DNA of 64,000 nt from NCBI GenBank assembly GCA_009193035.1, contig SWDT01000182.1:124001-188000 (forward strand). Reading direction: 5' to 3'. Source of the stretch: Halicephalobus mephisto (taxonomy: Eukaryota; Nematoda; Chromadorea; Rhabditida; Panagrolaimidae). How positions within the stretch are numbered: the stretch's first letter is position 1; every line of letters begins with the position of its first letter. Positions 44,162-54,741 of this stretch are shown here, one piece after another. The notes under the pieces were generated by a model, which did no database searches, had not been told where the DNA came from, and worked only from the letters and a program-made list of their open reading frames with translations. A program made the position numbers and the translations under genes.

Positions 44162-47100
44162 TCAAAATAACTGAGCAAAAACAATTGCAAAAAACAAGGA
44201 CATTTGGAATTTTGAAGATCCACTTTTCACGACTTTCTCACAATTGAAGTCAACCATCGGTCTTCTAGAATACGCCATAATCGATTGTCTACCAGTTCCT
44301 GATATTCTCTGTCCAAGCAAATGAAGAATATCATGTTCCGTCGTTCTTGTCAAATTGGAAAGTCTAGCTTCCGAAGTCATCTGATCAAAAACACAAGCAT
44401 CGAAAAAGTCATCCGTAGTTCCGATCTGACTACAATGTTCTTCTGCCAATCGAGGTTCTACAAGAGGAGAAGAAAATGGGGAACATTGGTTGATCCATTT
44501 TTGTGGATGAGCAAGAATATCCGGAATCGGGAGAGTCGAGTTCATTCCGCAGCCGTGGAGACACATCTGAGGGAGATCCACATTCAACTAAAAAGTTGAA
44601 ATTTAAAAAATCAAAAAACTGGAAATAAGAGGGAAAAATAATAAGTAATAAAAAATACCATTTGGAATAGTCTCTGGGGAATTCTCAAGGTTGTTCCTAA
44701 GTAAGGCCCTTCCCGTCGGAAGTGGATTACTGTAGAAATGTCATGCATCCTTATTTCTACATGTCTCTCAGAATGAACTACAATAAGGATCGTGTCGTTT
44801 CGGCCCGCAGAAGTAAATCCGTCGATGAACGCCTGAGGCAATTCTTTGTCTTCCCGACTGGCTTCATATATTTTCTGATCATTACAGCCACTTTTGCTTT
44901 TGATCAACAAAGTTATCTGAAACAGTGATGATAATATTGCCATTATTGACTACTTTTCATTGAAAATAATTCTCTAAGTCAAAACTCTGTCAACTCTAAA
45001 ATTGAATCTTATCGAAGGCTCAGTAGCTTAGAAAGTTCATGAGACCCTAGGCTTTTTCAGAATCTTAGGAATTTCTGGCATCATCTACAACCTCACTTTT
45101 CGGAAATCCTTGTTGAGACAATTTCGTAAGATTCACCTCAAGCTTTGCAATAGGGATTTGAGTCATCTAAGAAGTTCCAAAATCCGTACCAAATCATTTC
45201 ATAAAAATCCACCTTTGATTTTTGCAATATTGTAACTAAAAATAACTGTTGTAAAATCGTCCCGATAAGGATTTCTAAAATTGCCCCAAAATTTAATACT
45301 TCAGAAAGTCCCGGAAATTCGCTTCACAATTTCGTAAAAACACCCATTTCCGGTTTTTTTACAATAGTATTTGTCGAGATTGATCGTGTCCTTTTATTGA
45401 CCCGACTTGGAATTTTCTCAAGTGATTGATGACCGTTTTCGGAAGTCTCGAAGTAATCCAATTTCTCCGTGAAATCAGTTAATCCGGACTCTTTCTCAAT
45501 ATTTGTTCTTCCCGCTCACGCAAATGACGTAAAATAAAGTTTTAAAAAAGTTTAGTCAAGTCGCGCCGAATTGTCTTGGTTTTCGTCGCCGATTCGTCTG
45601 TCCCGGTAGACTAAAGGATAGTTTTTTGAGATTGTTGTTTCGCATGATAGGAGAAAGTAGCCTGGGTTATTTAATAATCAACAATAACATAAACCAGGTT
45701 AAAAATAATGAAAAAGACAACGCAATTGAAATAGTTGCGATATAACCAAAAAACTGGTGTGCAGGGATTTCCGTTTTAGGACCGCAGAAAAGATAGGGAG
45801 ATAGAACTGTTTAGTATAATAACAACGACACGTAGGAATAAAATATAAAAAGTTAAAAAATAATGATAGTAATGATAAAAAGTAGTAATAAGAGGAACTA
45901 ATAAAAACAAGGCAACCAACATGCAGCAGTTTCAACTACAGTAAACTAATTGATAGCAGGGCTTTTCGTCCCGAGACCATGCTTTCTGGGTTGCTTGCGG
46001 TTCAGCAACGTTAATTTTCCATATATCGACGTAAAAATCCTAAAAAACTCACTTTCGAAAGAGCAAGTCCGTGAGCTCCGTTCTGGATCTCAATCCGACT
46101 ACTGGTCACTTGGATAAGAAAAAAAGGATTATCAATAAGTGGATAAGCTCCTTGGTTGCTACAGGTCTCAAATACACCATTAAAAGTCCGCAAATGAGGA
46201 TATCCAAAAATAGAACAAGTATACTGTCGTTTCGGGTCATGTTCTTCCGGCCACGACGGGCAGCTGTAAACAAGAATATAAAAAAATAAAAGTCAAGAAA
46301 CATAAAAAATTAAAATTAAGAAATAAAAGTAAAAAAAATAAAAATCCATGTACACATACATTAAAAAAAATAACAAATTGAAAACAAGATATATATTAAA
46401 AACCGGAAATATATACATTAAAAACAAAGATATTCATATATGTAAAAGTGCATTTTAAAATATATATTAAAAATTATAAAAATGTGTTTAAATGTGCATA
46501 TAAGTTGTAAAATCTATGTTAAAAGTCCTAAATATATGTAAATGTAATTATATAACATCTATATTACGAAAATAAAAATATTCATATATGTAAAAACATT
46601 GAAAAATATATATTTTTTAAAACGTATATATTAAAAAATTTAAAAATATGAATAAATTGAAAAAACTTACTTGTTTCTTTGTCGGTATTGAGAAATATTA
46701 AAATCGGCGCATTTGAACTCTCCGTATTCTCTTCTGAATCCGCTGATGAACGTCTTCAGACTGAGGTCCGTGGAACTGCATTTGCGTTCCAGCTCCTGGA
46801 GACATCTGGTCGTGTCCACGATGAGTTCGCAGTAGTTTCTAGAAGCTTCTGGGATTATTCCTCGATCGTCCAAAGCCGATCGGTAGTTGTTTGTACAAAG
46901 ATGAAGAGGACAAGTCCCCAGCATTCCTATAAAAAGTAAATTTCGTAAAAATTCTTTAAAAATAAAAAAAAGTAAAAAAAAAAGTAAATTTCGTAAAAAT
47001 TGTTTAAAAATAAAAAAAAAGTAAATTTAGTAAAAATTTTTTTAAAAAATAAAAAAATTAATAAAGTTTATAAAAATTAAAAAAAAAGTTTTTAAAAAAT

Positions 47101-47261
47101 AAATTTTAAAAAAATAATTTTTTTTAATTTTAGAAAATTTAAAAATTGTTTTTTAAATTTAATTTTTACTTACCATCAATTTTCCAAATAATTTCTAAAA
47201 ATATTATTAATCGAAACCAATTCAGAGCCAAGAGGCTTTGAATCCGGGAAATCTCGAGCAT
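44162..47261 (-). CDS. drag-1: Repulsive guidance molecule (RGM/hemojuvelin family) DRAG-1
   Basis: Exons 47261-47174, 46926-46671, 46263-46053, 44916-44659 and 44587-44162 give 412 residues, close to C. elegans DRAG-1. Exon 1 encodes a signal peptide (SLLALNWFRLIIFLEII). The RGM N-terminal Cys-rich domain follows (CPLHLCTNNYRSAL, SRNYCELIVDTTRCL). The partial von Willebrand D domain has FGYPHLRTFNGVFETC and QGAYPLIDNPFFLIQV, then CNDQKIYEA, LPQAFIDG and the C-terminal MCLHGCG, DFFDACVFD. The hydrophobic end (SKFQMSLFFAIVFAQLF) after GSS fits a GPI-anchor signal. RGMs are GPI-linked BMP co-receptors; in C. elegans DRAG-1 positively modulates the Sma/Mab (BMP-like) pathway. The usual self-cleaving GDPH reads GYPH (Tyr136). 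The gene converges with the serpin gene; stop codons are 115 bp apart. Confidence 0.93.
44917..46052. other. Large drag-1 intron (1.1 kb)
   Basis: Lies between exons 3 and 4 of drag-1. It contains a dispersed CTTGTTGAGACAATTTCGTA motif at 45107-45126 and some GC-richer sequence near 45560-45620 and 45960-46010. No other gene was recognised inside it. Confidence 0.5.
46270..46660. other. drag-1 intron 2, AT-rich
   Basis: Low-complexity sequence rich in ATATATTAAAAA and ATGTAAAAAT. Nothing else is seen. Confidence 0.45.
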
Positions 47262-48000
47262 ATCACTTGACCATAGTAATAATTATCTTTTTAAATACAA
47301 TTTTATGGAATTAAAAATAGTATTAAAAAGTTCTAAACTGCTTCAAGGATCAAAAACAATATAGAATCTGAAAAAATTAAAAATTAAAAAAAAACTTTCA
47401 AAATTTCGAAAAAAATTAAAAAAAAATAAATTTAAATTCTTAAAAAAGTTTAAAAATTAAAAATGAAGTTTTTAAAAAAGTTTAAAAATTAAAAATGAAG
47501 TTTTTAAAAAAGTTTAAAAATTAAAAATTTGAAACCAAAGAATTTTATACAGTGAAATTAAAAACCACGAAATCTAAAATCACTGAATCAGGAAACGTAA
47601 AAAATCGGAAGTGACAGAATCTGAAACCAGGAAATCGGGAAATAAAAAATCTCCTTAAAATCTAAAACTTAAAAAAAAATCGAAAATCACTGAATTTACA
47701 ATTTTTTTAAAATCAGAAATTGATGAATTTTAAATTGTAAATTAATAAAATCAAAAATTGATGAATTTAAAAATTAATAAAATCAAAAATTGATAAATTT
47801 AAAAATTAATAAAATCGAAAATTTAAAAATTAGAATTAATAAAATCAGAAATTGATGAATTTTAAATTAATAAAATCAAAAATTGATGAATTTAAGAATT
47901 AATAAAATTAGAAATTTAAAAATTAGAATTAATAAAATCAGAAATTGATGAATTTTAAACTTTAAATTAATAAAATCAGAAATGACGGAACCTGGGAGCA
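47262..48000. repeat. AT-rich region upstream of drag-1 with short tandem repeats
   Basis: 47440-47520 repeats AAAAATGAAGTTTTTAAAAA. 47690-47970 repeats AATTAATAAAATCAAAAATT and GATGAATTTAA units of about 30-60 bp. No gene is visible. Confidence 0.6.
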
Positions 48001-48340
48001 CATGCTTGCTTTCGCGCAGATCAATCGGGAATTCTTGCAAAAGACTGAAGAAGCCAAGTCAGTCTCACGAAAAAAGAAACTAGTTAACGAAAATTAAAAG
48101 CGAAAAAGATTGGTTGTCTGTCATGGCCCCGCGGAATTTTGAAATTGGACGCACCTAAGAAAATCTGACAAAAATAGGGTCATCTTTTTGGTTTCTACAG
48201 TATCCCATAGATTCTCAATACGATCAAAGAAATACATGTTCTGTTTCCTTTAAGAACTAATTTCTGGCGGTAATTTCGACAAAGAACCAAAATGACAAAA
48301 TTTCCAACGCATCCAGGCGGAATGAATGGCATTCCTGTAT
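48001..48340. other. More complex intergenic block
   Basis: 48000-48200 is less repetitive (for example GCATGCGCAC-free but GC-containing text such as GGCCCCGCGGAATTTTG), with stops in all frames. Could be promoter sequence of drag-1 or an old exon. Nothing was recognised. Confidence 0.3.
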
Positions 48341-48349
48341 TCGATCACC

Positions 48350-48675
48350 GGCAAAAATGGGAAAAAAGGTAAAAATGGAAATAGCGGAAAAAGTGGTAAA
48401 AATAATAAAGTGGTAAAAAAGGAAAAAGTGGTAAAAACGGGAAAAAAGGTAAAAATGGAAAAAGTGGTAAAAACGGAAAAACGGTAAAAATGGAAAAAGC
48501 GGAAAAAGTGGTAAAAATGGTAAAGTGGTAAAAACGGTAAAAACCGTAAAAATGGAAAAAGCGGAAAAAGTGATAAAAATGGAAAAAATGAAAAAATGGA
48601 AAAAGTGGAAAAAGTGGTAAAAATGAGAAAAAGTGGTAAAAATGATAAAAGTGGTAAAAAATGGAAAAAAGTGAA
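48350..48675. repeat. Purine-only minisatellite (GGAAAAAGTGGTAAAAAT)
   Basis: Nearly 325 bp of the plus strand consists of A and G with isolated T, in 6-12 bp units such as GGTAAAAATGGAAAAAGC. A minus-strand open frame of Phe, His and Thr codons (148 codons) results from the repeat and is not a gene. Confidence 0.85.
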
Positions 48676-50460
48676 CTACAAGACGAGTTAAAATCGAAAA
48701 CAATTTGATAAAAATTTTAAAAAAGAAAAATTACAAAAAATAGAAAACCTAATTTAAATTTTAAAAATAATAAAAAATTAAAAATAAACTTAAATTATCG
48801 AACTTAAAAAGAAAATTCGACAAATTACAAAAATTAAAAAATTAATTTCAATTGAATCAAAATGAAAATTGACAAAAATAAAAACAAAAAATTAGTCGAC
48901 AAAAATATAACAAAAAACATTTGGGAAATTATAAAACAAAACTAATTTTCATCGATATACGATAAAAGTGACAAAAATTGACTGAAAATAAAAAACAATT
49001 AATAAAAATATCAGAAAACTAAAATTCGACAATTTAGAAAAATTTAAAAACAAATTTCACAAAATTATTAGAAAAATTATAATTTTAAAAATTAATAAAA
49101 ATTAAAAAAGTGATAATTGTCGAAAAAAATTAATTTGAATTTAATCAGTTTCAAAAATAAAAAAAATTCTTAAATTAAAATAAAAAATTTTAAAATAAAA
49201 ATAAAAAAATTTTAAATTAAAATAAAAAAATTCTTAAAATAAAATAAAACAATTTTTAAATTAAAATAACAAAATTCTTAAATTAAAATAAAAAAATTTT
49301 TAAATTAAAATAGAAATTTTAAAATTAAAATAACAAAATTCTTTAAATTTTAAAACCCTAAAAAATGGAAAATCTGGCAGCTGTCGAAAAAAATAATTTT
49401 TGTCTGTTAAAAAATAAAAAAACAAGAAATAAACAAAAAAAAATCAGTTTAAAAAGAAAATGGTTAATCGAAATGCCAAAGAAGAAAAATCTGGCAATTT
49501 TGAAAAATGGAAAAGTTGATCTATATCAGGACATAAAGATGAACAAAAGGGTAAATCGGGTAAACCAAAAAGAAACGGATTAAAATAAAAAAAGTAATCG
49601 ATAAAATTTTGACAATTTTAGAAATGGAAAATTCGATTTTTATAAAATTATGCCAAAAAAGAAAAAAAATAATTCATAAAATTTTTTTAAATTTGGAAAT
49701 TATAGAAAAGGTAAAAAAATTAATTTTTATCAAATAACAACAAAAAGAAAAAATAATCCGTAAAAAATTCTTAAAAATTGATGATGATGAAAAAAATGAA
49801 AAATTTAATTTTTATTAAATAACAACAAAAAAAATGATTCATAAAATTTTTTAAATTTGGAAATTATAGAAAAAGTAAAAAATTTAATTTTTATCAAATA
49901 ACAACAACAAAAAAATCATCCATAAAAAATTTTTAAAAATTGATGATTATAAAAAAATTTAAAAATATTCTGTAAAAAGTTTAAAAAATTCTATAATTAT
50001 AGAAAATTTAAAAAACCAATCAACGAAATAATGAAAATTAATTTTGACAATAGATTACTTATTTTTTGACAAATACAATGATAAATTAATGATTTCAAAG
50101 ATGACAAGTCATATGACGAAATTTTATTTTTTAAATTTCTAAAAAAATTTATTTTCAAAAAAATTCAAATTTTATTTTTTTTAATTTTTAAATTTTTTAA
50201 CAATTTAATTTTTAATTTTTAAAATTTCTTCGAAAATTATTTTTATAAATTTTTATTTAATTTTTAAAATTTTCTCGAAAATTATTTTTATAAATTTAAT
50301 TTTTAATTTTTAAAATTTCTTCGAAAATTTATTTTTATAAATTTAATTTTTAAAATTTTCTCGAAAATTATTTTTATAAATTTAATTTTTAATTTTTAAA
50401 ATTTCTTCGAAAATTATTTCTATAAATTTAATTTTTAATTTTTAAAATTTCTTCGAAAAT
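48676..50460. repeat. Low-complexity A-rich region with short tandem repeats
   Basis: 49140-49350 repeats TTAAATTAAAATAAAAAAAT. 49600-50000 repeats AATAACAACAAAAAAAAT and TAATTTTTATCAAATAAC. 50170-50460 repeats AATTTTTAAAATTTCTTCGA with a 40-55 bp period. A 72-codon Lys-rich open frame at 49365-49583 has no recognisable features. Confidence 0.6.
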
Positions 50461-51820
50461 TTCGTAATGAACACGGAATTCGGATCTTGTTACAACGAGA
50501 GTCTGATCGGAAGAGTTTATAGATCGAAGAAATTGAAGCAGATTTCTCTGTTCTGTCAGTTTTGTCAATTCCGTCAATTCGCCACTGATAAGACACGAGA
50601 CCGATCGGACAAATGCAAAATTCGATCTGATTCGAAACCGGGATCTGCAATTTTTGCATTTTTTGCAGATTCAAACCTGTTCCAAATAATCCAAAAAACA
50701 AATCTCTTCATTAAAGGATGAATAAAATTGATTTTACCCTACCGTACTTTGTCCTCAAAAAATTTGGCTAATTTCGAATTTTTTAAAAAAATTATTTTTT
50801 TTCGAATTTTTTAAAAAATTATTTTTTTTTGAAAATTTTTAAAATTTAATTTTTTTTAAATTTTTTTCGAAAATTTTGGATCTGTATGTAGGCCATTTCA
50901 AGGAACGGAAAAATCGACCTGGAAGGGTAAAAATGGTCCGGAAACCCTGAGGGTATTTATCCCGGCAATTCGCTTTTTTCGAAGTTTTTTTAAATTAGTT
51001 CTTTGGTTATTTACTATTATTTTAGACAAATTTATCTGTAGAAAAAATTAGTCTAAGAATGAAAAAGTCTATGACGGCAGATCCCCTGAGGGCATTTACT
51101 TTTTTCGATCTCAATCAACTTCAGATTTTTCTAAAAATTAATTTTTTAATTTATAATCATTAAATTAATTTAGATCTTCAAAAAAATTTTTAAAAATTTA
51201 TAAAACAACCAATCCCCTAAGGGCATTTACTTTTTTCAATCTCAATCAACTTCGAAATTTTCTAAAAATTAATTTTTTTCAAAAATAACAATCGCGATTT
51301 CGGATAAATTAAAATATTTATTTTTAAAAAATAAAAAATAAATTAATTTTTAAAAAGTAAAAAAAAACTAATTTTAAAAAATAAAAAATAAAAAAAAACT
51401 AATTTTAAAAAATAAAAAAAACTAATTTTTAAAAAATAAAAAATAAATTAATTTTTAAAAATAAAAAATAAAAAAAAACTAATTTTTAAAAAATAAAAAT
51501 AAAAATAAACTAATTTTTAAAAAATAAAAAATAAAAATAAACTAATTTTTAAAATTCAAACAGCAATTGTCAGTTTTCCAATTAATCCAAAAAAAAAATA
51601 AAAAATTTTTACTGGATGAATCAAGGGGATTTTTACAGTAGCTCTGAAAAAACACGCCTTTTCCGATTGTCTGGCGCCAACTTTATTTGACATCTGCTTT
51701 TTTGGAATTTTAGTTTTAAAAGAGGAAAAAATGACCAAATTGATAACAAAATCAAAAAAACAATTTATTTATCAAAACTGTCAATCTTAGTTTTTTTTCC
51801 TTTTCAGTTTTGAGGTCTGT
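50461..51820. other. Intergenic region, no gene recognised
   Basis: 50461-50720 is GC-richer and open in several frames, but no domain or splice context supports a gene. 50940-51260 has three copies of a CCCTGAGGGCATTTAC-like motif. 51300-51550 is an AATTTTTAAAAAATAAAAA tandem repeat. 51550-51800 is ordinary. Confidence 0.45.
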
Positions 51821-51824
51821 AAAG

Positions 51825-52375
51825 TTGTCAACATCAAAACAACTTGCAGTTTGCCCGCAACGTGTTGGCAGTTCGGTCATTATCGAAATTAAAACAAAAA
51901 TAAAATTCACAATTTTCTTGCAACGTGCCGGCAGATCAATCGAACTTTTTACATTCGCATTTATGGAGATTTCGAAATCAAAAAACAAAATTCGCATATT
52001 GCTCGCAACATGCCGGCAGACTGGCAGATATCAAAATCGAAATTCGCAGGTTGCTCGCAACATGCCGACAGATTGACCGATATCAGAATAAAAATCCGCA
52101 GGTTGCTCGCAACATGCCAACAAACTGGTCGAAATGAAAATAAAAATCTGCAACTTGCTCGCAATATTCCAATCGATCAATTAATATTTAATATTTTTAG
52201 TTATAAAAATTTCAAAATCAAAAAACAAAATTCGCATATTGCTCGCAACATGCCGGCAGACTGACCGATATCAAAATTGAAATTCACAAGTTGCCCGCAA
52301 CATGCCAACAGATTGACCGATATCAGAATAAAAATCCGCAGGTTGCCCGCAACATGCCGGCAGACTGACCGATAT
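51825..52375. repeat. Satellite array with TTGCNNGCAA core, copy 3
   Basis: About ten units, several exactly 52 bp apart (cores at 52001, 52053, 52105, 52157). Each has CGCAGGTTGCTCGCAACATG followed by CCGRCAGAYTGACCGATAT and an AAAATCGAAAT spacer. The central dinucleotide alternates between CC and TC. Open frames on both strands are artefacts of the repeat. Confidence 0.88.
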
Positions 52376-52389
52376 AATTACTGCAAAAA

Positions 52390-52462
52390 ATTTGATTTTA
52401 ATGCTGATTTTTTTACAGATCTCAGTACTGATGTCCGTCAAACTGCGATTGCTTCTGGATAA
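52390..52462 (+). other. Coding-like block at the edge of satellite copy 3
   Basis: Translates to DFNADFFTDLSTDVRQTA and aligns with DFNVDFITDLNTGVNQTV after satellite copy 1, with mostly third-codon-position differences. It ends soon after in a TAA stop. It is probably the remnant of a mobile element's open frame. Confidence 0.45.
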
Positions 52463-53470
52463 TTACCCTTTTGTCCGCTTGAAACGAGATCAAAAGGATT
52501 TACCGACGAAGAAAAAACGACTGTCGGTTTACGATCAACTTTGAGAATTTTTCCGACCTTAAATACTTATATTTTCGGAAAAATTTAATTTTTGACAAAA
52601 AAACATAAATAAAAATTTATCTCAAAAAGAATACAACACAAATTTTATTTTTTTTTTAAATAAAAAAATTTTATTCTTTTTTAATAAAAATTTTTATTTT
52701 TTTTTAAATGAAAAATTTTTTATTTTTTTTAAATAAAAAATTTTTAATTTTAAAATTTAACTTTGATTAAAGTTTATTTTAGAAATTTCTGGAATTTAAC
52801 GGAGGATTCTGAAACCTTTGAAAACTTCATAGAAGCCTCCAGAATCCAGTTGGGGATTTCGAATTCATCTAGAATCTTTGAAACATTTTTGAAGGTTTCC
52901 GAAATTTCGTAAATGTTTTAGAACATCTGAAATTTCGCGAAAAATTCCGTAAAAAAGTCAGAAAATCAGAAATTTATGAAAATTTCTAAAATTTTTCAGA
53001 ATTTTATATAAATTTCCAGAATTCCATGGAGTTCTCTAAAATATCCCAGAATCCTATCTAAGCTTCCAGAATCTCATGGAAGTTTTTAAAAATTTCCGGA
53101 ATTTTTCAGAATTTTATATAAATTTCCAGAATCCTATGGAAACTTCAAAAACCGACATCTGAAATTTCAAATTCTTTAATGTTTTATAAAATCTAAAAAA
53201 TCCGTCTCAAATAATTCCGCAACTACACTCATTTCGATGTTTAAAAAAATATTGTTAATTTTTTACTTCAATTATGTACTTCCGAACGAACCTGACTCTC
53301 AACGCGAAAACTTGCTCGAAAATCTGCCTTAAGAAGTAACAACTTGCTAATTTTAAATTTTTTATATCAAGAAAGTCTAATTTTAAAAATTGTTCAGAAA
53401 TTATTGATGACGTCAGAATTTCGAAACTCGACTTTTACATCATTGACGTAAAAATATTTCAAATTTTCCT
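52463..53470. other. Intergenic AT-rich region
   Basis: 52570-52750 consists of T/A runs. 52780-53170 is a weak repeat with AATTTCCAGAATCCTATGGA and CAGAATTTTATATAAATTTC (TTC/GAA-rich, like the rege-1 arrays but less regular). 53180-53460 is unremarkable. No gene is seen. Confidence 0.45.
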
Positions 53471-53499
53471 TTGAAATACACCCAGGACATTCAATTTTC

Positions 53500-54720
53500 A
53501 GTTTTGACGGACTTTTGTTTCCCAAAATGGAGATCATGTCTTTTGGAAAATCCGAGGATAAAGTACGTGAGGATAACGACTTCGAAAGCTTGTCGAGTAT
53601 TTGGCGAAACGTGCGTTATTCTCGTAACCACGCGCTCTCTCCTGAGAAAGAAAAACCGATTGCAAATTCCGCAACCGGCTGTCATGTTTCTGCCGTAGGC
53701 TTAATTTTGTTTTACATGTTTCAGCAAGAGGAAGACCACCTTGACAAGGTTGCTATGAATGACATTACACCATGCGGTAATTTTTTTCTTGTTATTTTTT
53801 GGAATTTCCCGTCATATATCGATATATAAAAATTTCAGTATTACTGTAGGTTTAATTTCATTTCAGATCCTCCGGCAACCTAGAAAACTACCTCGACAAG
53901 GTGCTACGAACAATGTCACATCACGCGGTGGTTTTTTTCTGTTGTTTTTTTGTAATTTTTCGTCACATATGGATATATGAAAGCACCACCATTCCCTTGG
54001 GCTTAATTTCATTTCAGATCCTCCAGCAACCTAGGAAACTACTTTGACAAGGTGCTATGAATAATGTCACATCACGCGGTGGTTTTTTCTGTTGTTTTTT
54101 GATATATTTTTTCATATATCGATGTGTCCATATATCGCCATTTCCTCAAGCTTAATTTAATCCCAGATCCTTTATCAACTTGGAACACTTTCTTTTCAAT
54201 GTACTATGGACGATGTTACGTCACAACGTTTAATTTCTTTGTGTTACTTTGTGATGTTTTTTCATATATCGATATATGACTATTTTAGGCCTAATTTTCG
54301 CCTGCATGTTGCTGCTAAAGAAACAACCAAGTTAACGAGCTTGCCGTGAATAGCATTATAAGTCGTGTTAAATTTTCCGTGTTGTTCTTTGACCGTATGT
54401 TTTTTCCCATATGTCGATATATCACCACTTTTTAAGCTTGATTTTTTCCATATTATTACTGTAAAAAAATTTTAAAAAAGTTTATCGTGAATAATGTCGT
54501 GTTACGTGTTTAATTATTTTTGTTTTTTGAAAATTATGTGGTTTGGTGTATAGATGACTATATATCCACATTGATTTGAAGTTAATCTCTTACCTATTGC
54601 AACGAACAACCTTTTAACCGTTTTTCCGTGAATAATGCCGCGTTACTTGCTCAGTTTTTTGCGATATTTTTGGTCATGTGTTTTCATATATTGACTCTTC
54701 AGGTTTCGGTCCAGCCAACT
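53500..54720 (+). repeat. Tandem array of exon-like units (about 140 bp, 6-7 copies) upstream of ZNRF
   Basis: The first unit is part of an open frame starting ATGGAGATCATG at 53527, reaching QQEEDHLDKVAMNDITPCG and then a GTAATT donor-like site. Later units (near 53865, 54018, 54165, 54300, 54450, 54580) repeat TTTCAGATCCTCCGGCAACC and AATGTCACATCACGCGGTGG with growing divergence and stops. Each has an acceptor-like TTTCAG, a core of about 60 bp and a GCGGT end. It might be a 5' exon of ZNRF, or a separate degraded gene. Confidence 0.55.
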
Positions 54721-54741
54721 TCAGTGGAAGTTTGTTCCATA

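Noticed and set aside
48257..48703. 148-codon minus-strand open frame rich in Phe, His and Thr
   Set aside because: It is the reverse reading of a purine-only minisatellite, not a protein.
50435..50721. Overlapping open frames of 84-88 codons on both strands
   Set aside because: Neither has recognisable features or splice context; openness on both strands comes from local composition.
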